From an uncultured Lachnospiraceae bacterium (GTDB lineage: Bacteria; Bacillota; Clostridia; Lachnospirales; Lachnospiraceae), in the NCBI GenBank assembly GCA_947173945.1, contig CAMWGV010000002.1, forward strand, positions 62,001 through 126,000: DNA of 64,000 bases, written 5' to 3'. The notes beneath the pieces were generated by a model that was given only the letters and a program-made list of their open reading frames with translations, did no database searches and was not told the origin of the DNA. The position numbers and the translations under genes were made by a program. Of this stretch, positions 26,401 through 35,261 are shown piece after piece (the first letter of the stretch is position 1; each line of letters opens with the position of its first letter).

Positions 26401-26844
26401 GGCTGTCGCACGAAGCATACTTAATAACATAAACATGTTTTTATTGGTATTTGACAGCATGAGTTGCCCACACGATACAGCTATACTGTAAACTAAAAAC
26501 CGTTTGAAGACGTCGGTACTTGAGTTGGTGCTTGGGTATATTAGTACAGGTGGTTGAAAAACCCGCTCTCGCTCGTCTCAGACGTAACGGTACTAAAAAT
26601 TGCCGGCTTAAGATATCCTAATATAAAATCGGGATACTTTGAGCCGACAATTTAAGTACCGACGTCTTCAAACGGTTTTTCAGCCACCTGTACTAATATA
26701 CCCAAGCACCAACTCTTAGTACCGTTACGTCTGAAACGAACAAAAGTGGGTTTTTAGTTACAGTATACGCTGTATCGTGTGGGCAACCCATAAGCAACTG
26801 TTAAAAACATGTTTATGTTATTAAGTATGCTTCGTGCGACAGCC
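26401..26844 (+). repeat. 444-bp nested palindromic element, copy A
   Basis: The ends GGCTGTCGCAC (26401-26411) and GTGCGACAGCC (26834-26844) are exact reverse complements, and almost the whole interval folds on itself. An outer stem of about 100 bases per arm comes first. At 26502-26521 motif X (GTTTGAAGACGTCGGTACTT) faces the complement of motif Y (26716-26748). A middle stem follows (GAGTTGGTGCTTGGGTATAT at 26522 onward). Then Y (26564-26596) faces the complement of X (26654-26673). The inner hairpin begins with AAATTGCC. No ORF is credible. It lies between rubredoxin and a lipoprotein gene. A second copy is at 51012-51458. Whether it acts as DNA (a mobile element) or as RNA is open. Confidence 0.88.
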
Positions 26845-26884
26845 CCCAACCTTATAATTTAATAATTGTAATACAAGCTTGCTT

Positions 26885-27439
26885 CTATTCCCCAATATAT
26901 TTCATTTTAATATTAAGAAAAGCTTCCTCTGTCGATAGTTCGGAATTGATATAATACTCAATTTTATTTTCTTCTTCAAATTTTTTTATCTCAATATCTT
27001 CGATTGTTTCTGTCCCTTTATATTTGATTATTCTGTAATATTCTCTATTCGAATGAAGTGCATCTTTATAAATAATCCAATATTCATCTTCTATTTGACG
27101 ATATGTCATATCTCCCACCGGGTCAGCAATGTCTGGCCAAATGTATAATTGATTGTTTCTACAGTCTAAAAAGAAACCTCCTCCAAGTCCGTCTATCAGT
27201 TGTTCTTTTTCGCCATCATTATCTACATCGACTTGTTCGCCAATTCTAAAATAATTCAAATCATTGTCATCATATATCAAATCCTTATTCCATAATTCAG
27301 TTCCATCGCTTCTGTGTGCAGATATTTTGTTATTAAAAAAATCCTCAAAACAGCTTTCCGGTGAACCGTTAGTTTTTTCATTGGCACAACCGCAAAGAAA
27401 AAGAGAAAATAACACTAAAATACCAAATATTTTTTTCAT
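26885..27439 (-). CDS. Lipoprotein, function unknown
   Basis: A 184-residue protein starting MKKIFGILVLFSLFLCGCAN, a lipoprotein signal with the lipobox LCGC. The mature part has an EF-hand-like acidic loop DVDNDGEKEQLIDGLGGG at residue 72-89, as in VCBS/FG-GAP-like proteins that bind calcium, then YRQIEDEYWIIYKD. I recognise no named family. AGGAG supports ATG 27439. It should be anchored to the outer face of the membrane. Confidence 0.75.
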   Translation of the reverse strand: MKKIFGILVLFSLFLCGCANEKTNGSPESCFEDFFNNKISAHRSDGTELWNKDLIYDDNDLNYFRIGEQVDVDNDGEKEQLIDGLGGGFFLDCRNNQLYIWPDIADPVGDMTYRQIEDEYWIIYKDALHSNREYYRIIKYKGTETIEDIEIKKFEEENKIEYYINSELSTEEAFLNIKMKYIGE

Positions 27440-27499
27440 ATTACAAATCTCCTATTATTCCAAAATATCGACATGAAATACAATCCCAGCAACTATTTA

Positions 27500-28354
27500 T
27501 TATTTTTCTTTCACAGGAATCCATACTTCCGAGTAATACTCTGAATCCTGCATTCCATCCTTAAAGTCTGCCGGATTGCTGTAATACTCGATATTATATC
27601 CCTCAGCAATCTCGTAGTTGCTTGCCGGAAGCCATTCGGTAAAAATTCTATGATTGGTTTCCTGTAAAGGACACGGCATTGCTCCACGACATGGAAAAAC
27701 TGCCCACGTATGTGCCGGAATCTCATAAACCTCAAGGTTCTTTTTTTCTGCCTGTCCGGCAACAAAATCGTCTGCAATCATATAACGAAACTCATTGCCT
27801 GCCATTTCTTCATCAAAGCAGACTCCATACATTCCCATCACCGGTCTTTCCGCCGCTTGGATAAATACCTCATCCCAATATTTCGGAATGTTAGCATTCG
27901 CATTTTCATAAGAAAATTTCCGTGACACACCCATTACTTTAAAAGCTGATTTTTCTTCAATTCTGTATTCCATTATGCTACCTCCGTCTAATGATAGTTT
28001 AATATGTAATGGAGCAAATGATTTAAGTACTGCACCATTACGCCTTACATCAGTTGGCGTGCTGCCATGAAACCGCATAAATGCCTTTGTAAAACTGTCC
28101 GGTGAATCATAGCCATACTTCATTGCAAGATCAATTACTTTAATATCTGATGAGAGCAGCTCGTTTCCGGCAAGCGATAATCTTCTCATACGGATATATT
28201 CTCCAACGGTATACCCGCACAGCATGGAAAAGCCCTTTTGAAAGTAAAATGCGGATATATTCACTTCCATGGCTATCCTGCTGACCGTTAAATCTTCCGT
28301 AATGTTTTCCTCAATATACTCTATGGCATTTTCAATGATTTTAGCCCAGTCCAT
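27500..28354 (-). CDS. AraC-family regulator with GyrI-like effector domain
   Basis: A protein of 284 residues. Residues 8-105 form the AraC double helix-turn-helix (NITEDLTVSRIAMEVNISAF; MKYGYDSPDSFTKAFMRFHG; STPTDVRR). Residues 125-284 form a GyrI-like/SOUL small-molecule binding domain (YRIEEKSAFKVMGVSRKFSY and EVYEIPAHTWAVFPCRGAMP). This layout is typical of Rob/MarA-like multidrug or stress sensors that bind hydrophobic compounds. GGAGG precedes ATG 28354. Its target is not evident, since no transporter gene adjoins it. Confidence 0.92.
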   Translation of the reverse strand: MDWAKIIENAIEYIEENITEDLTVSRIAMEVNISAFYFQKGFSMLCGYTVGEYIRMRRLSLAGNELLSSDIKVIDLAMKYGYDSPDSFTKAFMRFHGSTPTDVRRNGAVLKSFAPLHIKLSLDGGSIMEYRIEEKSAFKVMGVSRKFSYENANANIPKYWDEVFIQAAERPVMGMYGVCFDEEMAGNEFRYMIADDFVAGQAEKKNLEVYEIPAHTWAVFPCRGAMPCPLQETNHRIFTEWLPASNYEIAEGYNIEYYSNPADFKDGMQDSEYYSEVWIPVKEK

Positions 28355-28446
28355 CCGGCAACCTCCAATCTGATTATGGCTTTAGTATACTGTTTTTACA
28401 CAGAGGCGTCCCGACAATTCATGCTTTGTTTTGTCATAGTAGATGA

Positions 28447-29016
28447 TTAGATTATTAACCCGTTTTCGAACAGACCCGATATCAGAATTTCATCACTCGT
28501 TTTTCCATTATCCTCCAGACTGTCATAAAGCGTACGGTTTAAAATATATAACGCTGCCATTGCATATAGTACACTCTTAAGATTTGCTTTTGTATAATTA
28601 GATCTACCAGCATCATTCGTTTCCATTCTTCTATGCTTTATATCATTATATGCCTGCCACCAATCGGATGCAGAATCACCCGAAAACTTCGCCATAGGAA
28701 CAATGTTCTTAATATCATATGGGTATTTAGTACTTACCCTATAATTCTTCAGATTAGGATACTCCTCTGTCAACGCATTAAGCTTATTTACTATTCCCCA
28801 TGGAACCTTATCTTCTCTCATTCGGCAAAGAACTTCTGCAATAGAGTCCATTTCACTACATATAACTAACAAAAGTTTCATATATTGATTTGAAAATGTA
28901 TCATAATTCTCTTTGACTATCGATACATAATCATCTGTCTGAATCAAATCTCGCTCCATAAGCTGATACTGTTTCCAATATACTTTTAAAAATTTATCTC
29001 TGTCCAATTTGTCCAA
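28447..29016 (-). CDS. Unknown helical protein, paralogue of the 17416-17973 protein
   Basis: A 189-residue protein nearly the same as the product of 17416-17973 (roughly 85 percent identity by eye): FLKVYWKQYQLMERDLIQTD, DWWQAYNDIKHRRMETNDAG and LYAMAALYILNRTLYDSLED recur in the same order. The start is TTG 29016 with GGGGGTG before it; a second TTG 12 bases later is possible. It stands alone here, without the 303-residue partner and DUF3644 gene that accompany its paralogue. Family and function are unknown. The duplication suggests movement within the accessory genome. Confidence 0.65.
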   Translation of the reverse strand: MDKLDRDKFLKVYWKQYQLMERDLIQTDDYVSIVKENYDTFSNQYMKLLLVICSEMDSIAEVLCRMREDKVPWGIVNKLNALTEEYPNLKNYRVSTKYPYDIKNIVPMAKFSGDSASDWWQAYNDIKHRRMETNDAGRSNYTKANLKSVLYAMAALYILNRTLYDSLEDNGKTSDEILISGLFENGLII

Positions 29017-29189
29017 TTATCACACCCCCACATATCAAATAATATACCAATCTCTCATCCCGTTTTCCCTCTCCGTTTCCTTATCTGACAGTATTTTTCT
29101 GTAGTGCATATTATAACATAAAAATAATATATGTAATAGAGCGTCTTTCTCTTTTACAGGGTAAAAAACAAAATGTAATTATTTAAGTG

Positions 29190-29894
29190 CTACTGGGAAA
29201 TTTTTGTTCCTTCATTATAGATTTCAATGCTGTCAATCTCGCAATTCAGCTTGATATTATCAGAGGACACGTTATTTGCAAGTTGGATAGCTTTATCTGT
29301 AAGCAACATTCTGATATTGCCACTCATAATTTCATCTTCGCTCAATCCATCAACATATTCCTGCATTTCTGTTTGAATTGTTCTTAATGCATTATCTCTT
29401 TCCTCTACAGTTAGCATTGACGGATTAGGGATTGTATATTTAATATAACAGGTACCCCAAAAGTTGAAATCATATATCGGCTCCTGTGCTAAAAAAATAA
29501 GTTCCTCACCAGGCAAAGGTTTTATAGGCTTTGTTTGTTTTTTTACACAAAAATTCATGCCAAATTCGTCACTTTTCTCTACGTTCTTAAAATATATTTC
29601 ACTAACAGATGCAGAAAGTGTCAGCATAACAAAATCATAGTTTTCATCATCAGGTAAAATATCCTTTACGACTGTTTCATATACTTCTCCAAATTCCGGA
29701 TAATCATTATCCAACACAGCATTAAAATCAGCTATACTCTGTTGTAAATAATTTTCTGTTTTATACGTCATTAACTTTGCATACGCAGTTTGGGATGTAT
29801 CGTTTTTTTGTGAATTATTTTGTCCTGAACATCCTGACAGAACATGTACCATTAAAAGGGTGGCAAGAATAATTGATACAATTTTTTTCTTCAT
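29190..29894 (-). CDS. Lipoprotein with one copy of a ~190-residue repeated module
   Basis: A 234-residue protein. The signal MKKKIVSIILATLLMVHVLS ends in the lipobox SGC and is nearly identical in DNA to that of the next gene upstream. The mature part begins YAKLMTYKTENYLQQSIADF and ends with a domain containing LTVEERDNALRTIQ and SSDNIKLNCEIDSIEIY. The same module occurs twice in the 452-residue lipoprotein. It is probably membrane-anchored outside the cell. I do not recognise the family. The neighbouring two-component system may control it. Confidence 0.75.
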   Translation of the reverse strand: MKKKIVSIILATLLMVHVLSGCSGQNNSQKNDTSQTAYAKLMTYKTENYLQQSIADFNAVLDNDYPEFGEVYETVVKDILPDDENYDFVMLTLSASVSEIYFKNVEKSDEFGMNFCVKKQTKPIKPLPGEELIFLAQEPIYDFNFWGTCYIKYTIPNPSMLTVEERDNALRTIQTEMQEYVDGLSEDEIMSGNIRMLLTDKAIQLANNVSSDNIKLNCEIDSIEIYNEGTKISQ

Positions 29895-29956
29895 AATAAA
29901 ATTTCCTTTCCATAAATAACCAGTGTGAATATTTCTCTTTCAACAAAAAGTCAGTA

Positions 29957-31315
29957 TCAGTTAGTTAGAATATTTCTTTCATCCATACGCTCAAAATGCA
30001 CTTGTTCTGCATTAATCGTAATTGTTATATTATCCGTGCTATATACCGATGCAATCCTTTGAAGTTCTGCCACAATATCACTTTCCTCCATTTTTAGTAT
30101 GCTCTCAATATCTGTATCATTCCAAAATGCATGTACAGCATTGATCATACCCACAATTTGCCGGTCACGCTCACCGACCGTAATCGTTTCCGAGTCTGAA
30201 ATACTGTAAAAAAATCGGTAATATAAACTACACCATGCCGTTCCATTTTTAGTTGTAATCTTTTGTGGAAGTTCTTCAGCATAGTAGGGATTACTCGGTT
30301 GTGTTCCAGTGTAAATACTTTGGACTGCTTTCCCATTTTCCATACCAGACAAAAATACAGTCAGTTTTACAAAAGAAAGCTCCTCGTCGCTTAAAGCGAC
30401 TTGAAAATCATTCCAACCAGTATCTTCAGCAATTCTTTCCATTCTTTCGTGATTCTCATTTGCCCACGCTAATAAAGTATTGTTAAAATCCGCAAGCGAC
30501 ATATTCTGATAATTTTGTGTTTTCAAAGAAAGCAGGGAACGATAATCTTCTTCTGTACCGTTTGAATATCTACGCTGTTCCCTGGTATCCTCAAAATACC
30601 CATTTTCATCATTGTCATCTGGAGCAGATAAAGGGAAATATGCATAATCAATAGAAACATCGATTTTTTCTGTTTTTAATTGCTTGATAAGGTAATCTGT
30701 ATCTGTTTGAATAGTGGCCAACATGGAATTTATGTTCTGTAATTCTTCTTTTGTTTTATCACTTACTATATCCTGCATGCCACTTATCACACTTAACCGT
30801 GTGGTATTGTACTCCCGTATAGTTAGCGTATCGGCATTCAAAATCGTCAGTGTAAAGACGTATTCCAATATAGCGTTATCTTCAAGATAGGGAAATCCGG
30901 ATGTTGCATAGCCGCTGTAATCTCTCGATTTCCATTTCTCTCCGGTAAGTGGTTCCAACACATAAAACAGGAAAGCGGCTGTTTCATCAATGTCTTTCAA
31001 CTCATATAAAGTTTCACTCTTTGAAACGCGTTCCAACAAATCTCTGTATTCTGCTGTGTCTGTCAGTTTTGCAACACGGTTCTGATAATCTGAAACTGTC
31101 ATGTCCTCATAACCGTCAAATTGCAGAGCCAATAATTTTTGATAGTCCTCTTGACTAAAGGAACTGTCTGGAATATCCCCCTGTACCAACATACTAATAG
31201 GGGTGCCTGCACTTGATTTGCTGCTTTTTTGTAAATTATTCTGTCCTGAACACCCTGACAGCACATGTACCGTTAAAAGGGTGGCAAGAATAATTGATAC
31301 GATTTTTTTCTTCAT
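29957..31315 (-). CDS. Lipoprotein with two copies of a ~190-residue repeated module
   Basis: A protein of about 452 residues. The lipoprotein signal has the same sequence as that of the 234-residue neighbour (VHVLSGCSGQNN). Copy one spans about residues 55-240 (YQKLLALQFDGYEDMTVSDY to IDVSIDYAYFPLS). Copy two spans 260-450 (YRSLLSLKTQNYQNMSLADF to NITITINAEQVHFERM). ATG 31315 follows AGGAGATTTGATT; a TTG six bases earlier is less likely. It ends 62 bases before the 234-residue gene and lies downstream of the two-component operon, past a terminator. Function is unknown. Confidence 0.75.
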   Translation of the reverse strand: MKKKIVSIILATLLTVHVLSGCSGQNNLQKSSKSSAGTPISMLVQGDIPDSSFSQEDYQKLLALQFDGYEDMTVSDYQNRVAKLTDTAEYRDLLERVSKSETLYELKDIDETAAFLFYVLEPLTGEKWKSRDYSGYATSGFPYLEDNAILEYVFTLTILNADTLTIREYNTTRLSVISGMQDIVSDKTKEELQNINSMLATIQTDTDYLIKQLKTEKIDVSIDYAYFPLSAPDDNDENGYFEDTREQRRYSNGTEEDYRSLLSLKTQNYQNMSLADFNNTLLAWANENHERMERIAEDTGWNDFQVALSDEELSFVKLTVFLSGMENGKAVQSIYTGTQPSNPYYAEELPQKITTKNGTAWCSLYYRFFYSISDSETITVGERDRQIVGMINAVHAFWNDTDIESILKMEESDIVAELQRIASVYSTDNITITINAEQVHFERMDERNILTN

Positions 31316-31435
31316 AATCAAATCTCCTCTCCATAAATAATTGATTTGTACGTTTATTTTTTCTGGGTACTACTTATAAGAATACAGACATTACATGAAT
31401 TGATATTGTATTGAATATGTTTTTTATGTGGAGAT

Positions 31436-31461
31436 GAAAAAGGCGGCAAAGCCCGCCGCCT
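31436..31461 (-). terminator. Intrinsic terminator of the two-component operon
   Basis: AGGCGGC (31441-31447) pairs with GCCGCCT (31455-31461). On the minus strand it is followed by TTTTTC, 13 bases after the histidine kinase stop codon. Confidence 0.85.
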
Positions 31462-31473
31462 ATGAAGTATCTT

Positions 31474-32916
31474 CTAAAATTGTATAGAAATAATAACACC
31501 TTGAATTGTATTGGCAATTTTAATTTCCGCGTCATGCAAGTCAAGAATGGTTTTTACAATATATAAGCCCAAACCTGTACCGCCGGTTTGCCGATTTCGC
31601 GACTGGTCTACCCTATAAAATGCTTCAAATAATTTAGGAATATCCTCTTCCGGAATATGTACTCCCGTATTCTCTATTGTAAGGTTTATTTTTTCAGTAT
31701 CTTTCCACAACTTCACGAATACATGGTTTCCTGCACCCGAATATGTTGCTGCATTTCCTAAAAGATTATCCAACACTTTTTGAAGCAGTTGTATATCACC
31801 TAAAATGTAAGTTTCAGGGGATATAGTTTTCTCAACTGTTAATTCTTTTTGCATAAATAAATCTTCATATGCTACAAGTCGGTCGCTTATGAGCTTACTA
31901 AGATTAAAATTACATTTGTTGCAATTATAGTCTGGCGTATCTAATCGTGATATTATCAATAACTCCTGAACCATTTTTTCTAAAGTGTCAGTCACATCCA
32001 AAGATTGTGCAAGATATGTTTCCCTGTCTTTATAGCGTCCCACTTGATGTAGCATACCTTGAAGCTGTCCTTTTATAATAGTAATGGGTGTTTTCAGTTC
32101 ATGGGAAGCTGCTGAAAAAAACTTTGTCCGCTGTTTTTCAAGTCGTCTTTCTAAATCAATATCCGCTTGCAACTTTTGGTTGGCATCCTGCAATTCTGAA
32201 AGAGCAGACACAAGCTTCTCCGATAAATCATTTAAACTGTGAGAAAGAACACCTATTTCATCTGTACGGTTGGTAAGACAAAGCCCACTGAAATCCATAT
32301 CAGCCATTTGCTTTGACAACTTACTAATTCTTTTTATTGGTTTCGTCATGTACCAAGTATAGAAAAAGGCGGCAATTACCGATACAACAAAAATAATTAT
32401 GCTTAATATAGGAAGGGATTTTTGCAGTGCTTCAATAACCTGACTTTCCTTATTTGTATTTTTTGTCAAAAATAAAATATATTCATCTGTACTATCTGCA
32501 AAATATAGCTTATGTTCGCTTGTCCTTTCCATATTTTTATAATCTTCAATCTGTGCACCAGTCAAAGTATCTAAATCAGACAAAGTAATTTCCTCGCCAG
32601 TCAAAGTATCTAAATCAGGCAAAGCGATTTCCTCGCCAGAGCTTTTAAACAGGTGAAGAACAAACTCGTCATCATATTCTGATACAAATATATCATTATA
32701 AGCCAAAATAAGATATTTCGCTTCATCAAACGGTGTATAGTATGATTCAACGGTCAAACCATTTGCTATTTCTTCTGCTTCAGATAATTCATGTGAATAG
32801 ATATATGGCGCAAAACGGACTATACACGAGTATGTTACGGTACAACAACTCACCATTAGTAGTAAAGTGATTAAAAATACTTTAACCGATAATTTACTTC
32901 TAATTCTCTTTATCAA
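31474..32916 (-). CDS. Two-component sensor histidine kinase
   Basis: A protein of 480 residues. A first membrane helix (residues 13-33) precedes an extracytoplasmic sensor loop of about 135 residues. A second helix (residues 170-190) is followed by HAMP (TKPIKRISKLSKQMADMDFS). The HisKA box reads FFSAASHELKTPITIIKGQL with the phosphorylated His. HATPase motifs are NLLGNAATYSGAGNHV and TGGTGLGLYIVKTILDL. The sensor loop contains a 13-residue tandem repeat (GEEIALPDLDTLT, GEEITLSDLDTLT) encoded by a 39-base duplication. The gene overlaps its response regulator gene by 17 bases. Confidence 0.95.
   Translation of the reverse strand: MIKRIRSKLSVKVFLITLLLMVSCCTVTYSCIVRFAPYIYSHELSEAEEIANGLTVESYYTPFDEAKYLILAYNDIFVSEYDDEFVLHLFKSSGEEIALPDLDTLTGEEITLSDLDTLTGAQIEDYKNMERTSEHKLYFADSTDEYILFLTKNTNKESQVIEALQKSLPILSIIIFVVSVIAAFFYTWYMTKPIKRISKLSKQMADMDFSGLCLTNRTDEIGVLSHSLNDLSEKLVSALSELQDANQKLQADIDLERRLEKQRTKFFSAASHELKTPITIIKGQLQGMLHQVGRYKDRETYLAQSLDVTDTLEKMVQELLIISRLDTPDYNCNKCNFNLSKLISDRLVAYEDLFMQKELTVEKTISPETYILGDIQLLQKVLDNLLGNAATYSGAGNHVFVKLWKDTEKINLTIENTGVHIPEEDIPKLFEAFYRVDQSRNRQTGGTGLGLYIVKTILDLHDAEIKIANTIQGVIISIQF
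32561..32638. repeat. Two tandem 39-bp repeats inside the histidine kinase sensor loop
   Basis: Bases 32561-32599 and 32600-32638 are direct repeats differing at three positions. Each encodes 13 residues, so the frame is kept. Copy-number change here would lengthen or shorten the sensor loop in steps. Confidence 0.9.
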
Positions 32917-33571
32917 TTCTATATCCCACCCCTCTAATCGTTTCTATATAGTCAGCATCACCAAGTTTTTTTCGCAGGTTCTTAATATGCGTATCAATTA
33001 TCCGTTCTTCACCGAAAAACTCATACTTCCAAAGTGTCTGCAAAAGATTTTGTCGTGTTAAAATCCTTCCTTTATGGGTCAGCAATTCCCACAGTATTTC
33101 AAACTCACGAGGAGTAAGATCAATATTTTCATCTCCCACAAAAGCTTTGTATCCATCTAAATCCAGTGTCAAATCTTTGTAACTCATAGTCCGATGTGCA
33201 TCATTCTGCTTTGATGACCTGCGCAAAACAGCCGCAATTTTCCTTACTAAAACGGGCATAGAAAAAGGCTTTGTGATATAATCATCTGCTTGCAAATCCA
33301 GTCCCTTTATTTGACTTTCTTCCCCATCCAATGCAGTAAGCATAATAACAGGCACATCAGATTTTTTGCGAATAACCTCACAAACACCGTAACCATCAAT
33401 TTTTGGAAGCATAATATCAAGCAGTACTAAATCAAAATCCTTTTCAGAATACTTTGCAAGAGCCTCTACACCATCGGCAGCTACTGTTATATCATAACCC
33501 GCATCTTTTAAAAAATCGTGTAGCAGTGCCTGTATATATAAATCGTCCTCTACAATTAAAATTTTTTGCAT
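32900..33571 (-). CDS. OmpR-family response regulator
   Basis: A protein of 223 residues. The receiver domain covers residues 1-118, with acidic pocket EDD at 8-10, phospho-Asp in LVLLDIMLPKIDG, Thr in VIMLTALDG and Lys in DDYITKPF. The winged-helix output domain covers residues 130-223 (LTPREFEILWELLTHKGRIL, RIIDTHIKNLRKKLGD, VGYRID). It is the first gene of the operon with the kinase. Likely targets are the two lipoprotein genes downstream, by analogy with sensor systems that control adjacent surface genes. That is inference. Confidence 0.96.
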   Translation of the reverse strand: MQKILIVEDDLYIQALLHDFLKDAGYDITVAADGVEALAKYSEKDFDLVLLDIMLPKIDGYGVCEVIRKKSDVPVIMLTALDGEESQIKGLDLQADDYITKPFSMPVLVRKIAAVLRRSSKQNDAHRTMSYKDLTLDLDGYKAFVGDENIDLTPREFEILWELLTHKGRILTRQNLLQTLWKYEFFGEERIIDTHIKNLRKKLGDADYIETIRGVGYRIDKEN

Positions 33572-33821
33572 AGAGTCACCTCCTGATATGGAATGATAAC
33601 ATACTTTTTTGAATCTATTATGAAGATTTGAATTTTTATATAATTTTTCAATGAATTCTTTGTTTTATTCGCTTAATCGTATATGATGATATCCATAATA
33701 GTTGGGAGGGTTAATAAATTAACTTTTTCATGAGAATATAGAACTCTTCTATTCAACATTTGCAACTGTGGTTGAACCACCATTTCTAGCGGACCATTCA
33801 AGTGATGTTTGAAATTTATTT

Positions 33822-34286
33822 TTATTCATCAATCCTGCCAATTCTCTTGAAAATCACTACAAGGAATATGGTGGTGCCCACCAATCCTAAAGTACCAAAA
33901 ATTGTGCCCAGAATAAAAGTAATATTGCTGGACGGTTCATAGTAATATTCAGGATTTGAAGGATCGATTTTCAACTCTGTATAATCGCCGATATTATACC
34001 TCGGAGGGTCAGAGCCTTCCTCGCTAATTACCGTATATTCGCGACCGTTATAATCATATCTGAACACAGGTTTATGGTAGTCGGATACAGTATGATATCC
34101 ATCTGCGTCTTTTCTTTCACTGTGTGTTATTACTTCGTCAACAACAACTGCCGTTACCGTCTCTGTACATTTGCGCATTTTAACAATGGAATTCACAAAC
34201 AGATTTATTCCAAGGAGCATCATTATGAAGCATGTAAGCAGAAAAAATATACTGATAAACGACGGTTTTCTTGATGAAAAATTCAT
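33822..34286 (-). CDS. DUF3592 membrane protein
   Basis: A protein of about 154 residues with a membrane helix at each end (residues 12-36 and 122-146). Between them is a beta-rich extracytoplasmic domain with the DUF3592 pattern ATVVVDEVITHSERKDADG, PVFRYDYNGREYTV and YNIGDYTELKIDPSNPEYYY in similar order. The family is widespread and of unknown function. ATG 34286 is preferred over the upstream GTG, given AAGGAA about ten bases away. Confidence 0.8.
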   Translation of the reverse strand: MNFSSRKPSFISIFFLLTCFIMMLLGINLFVNSIVKMRKCTETVTAVVVDEVITHSERKDADGYHTVSDYHKPVFRYDYNGREYTVISEEGSDPPRYNIGDYTELKIDPSNPEYYYEPSSNITFILGTIFGTLGLVGTTIFLVVIFKRIGRIDE

Positions 34287-34499
34287 GAATAACACATTCC
34301 TTTCTGTATTTCTTTCTTCATTATAACATGATACGTCAGGCTGTCAAACCTTGTTGAAAGATTTGGAGAAGGACATATGCAGAAGCTGTATGAAGAAGGG
34401 TTCTTTCATGAATTTTTTGCAGTAGATTTCTAAAAGTGACATACAGCTGTCATGTTTTCTATGTTATGCTATAAATATAAAACATTGGAGGTGTACATT

Positions 34500-34760
34500 A
34501 TGGTTGAGTCAAGATGTGGGTTACTGTGCAGCGAATGCAGCTTTCGGGAATCAATGAATTGTAAGGGTTGCGCAAACATAGAGAAACCATTCTGGGCGGA
34601 TCAATGTCCTGTTAAGTCCTGTTGTGAGGAAAAGGAACAAAAGCATTGCGGAGAATGTGATAATTTTGTCTGTTCACAGTTACATACCTTTGCTTACGAC
34701 ATGGAGCAAAGCGATAATGGTGCGAGAATTGCCCAGTGTAAGAAATGGGGTGAGAAATAA
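34500..34760 (+). CDS. DUF3795 Cys-rich protein
   Basis: An 86-residue protein with about eleven Cys residues in pairs (CGLLCSECSFRESMNCKGC, CPVKSCCEEKEQKHCGECDN), matching the DUF3795 zinc- or metal-binding pattern. GGAGG lies eight bases before ATG 34500. An open frame extends upstream to 34452, but that part has no ribosome binding site. It is likely a small cytoplasmic metal-binding protein; its role is unknown. Confidence 0.85.
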   Translation: MVESRCGLLCSECSFRESMNCKGCANIEKPFWADQCPVKSCCEEKEQKHCGECDNFVCSQLHTFAYDMEQSDNGARIAQCKKWGEK

Positions 34761-34767
34761 TTAACCT

Positions 34768-35112
34768 CTATCTCACAGGCTCATAATTTATCTGGGCTTC
34801 CTCGTTTGTCGCCTCCAGCTTAAATATAACTGGTCTAAGTCCGTCATTGCAGCTACAGATTGCTACTCCCGGCTTCCTAATCCAATCACCGTAATAGAAT
34901 ACGTCATTTCCAGCACCATGTGCCAATGCAAAAACATACTGATAAATTGCTTTCCATGCTTCATCACAAAGACCATCCGGTTTTGCATAATCAGCATAGA
35001 ATACCTGACCTACCTTCATCATTGGACAGGCTGTCAAACCTTCCGCTCCGTACTCCTTAGCAAGTTCTTCATCCAGAGTGGTTTTTAAAACAGTTATTTT
35101 AACTTTTTTCAT
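34768..35112 (-). CDS. TIGR04076-family protein
   Basis: A 114-residue protein. CPMMKVGQVFYADYAKPDG and CDEAWKAIYQYVFALAHGAG, followed by a WIRKPGVAICSCNDGLRPVI tail, are the hallmarks of the TIGR04076 family, small Cys-containing proteins of unknown function common in Clostridia. It is convergent with the DUF3795 gene, with seven bases between the stops. AGGAGG supports ATG 35112. Confidence 0.85.
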   Translation of the reverse strand: MKKVKITVLKTTLDEELAKEYGAEGLTACPMMKVGQVFYADYAKPDGLCDEAWKAIYQYVFALAHGAGNDVFYYGDWIRKPGVAICSCNDGLRPVIFKLEATNEEAQINYEPVR

Positions 35113-35261
35113 GTTACTATTCCTCCTATATTATCGGTTCATCACCAAAAGATAATACCATATCCAACTGTTTCACATAATCATCCATATACATACGCCT
35201 ATGCTCAATTAATGTGTAATACTGATTGCAGTCATTTTTTCCGGTTTCGACATTTGCTTAA

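Noticed and set aside
26401-26844. Simple intrinsic terminator or degraded insertion sequence
   Set aside because: The length, the three nested stems and the second copy with the same architecture exceed a terminator. No transposase fragment is encoded.
33742-33815. Plus-strand tail reading ELFYSTFATVVEPPFLADHS before a stop
   Set aside because: Open for only about 28 codons without a start; a possible remnant, not supportable as a feature.
34336-34433. Plus-strand frame ending ERFGEGHMQKLYEEGFFHEF with TAA at 34431
   Set aside because: It reads like the tail of a real protein, but there is no start or ribosome binding site and I cannot name the family, so it is not listed as a gene.
35113-35261. 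Minus-strand stretch reading YYTLIEHRRMYMDDYVKQLD upstream of the TIGR04076 gene
   Set aside because: Bounded by stops with no start signal; it may be a remnant but there is no family match.
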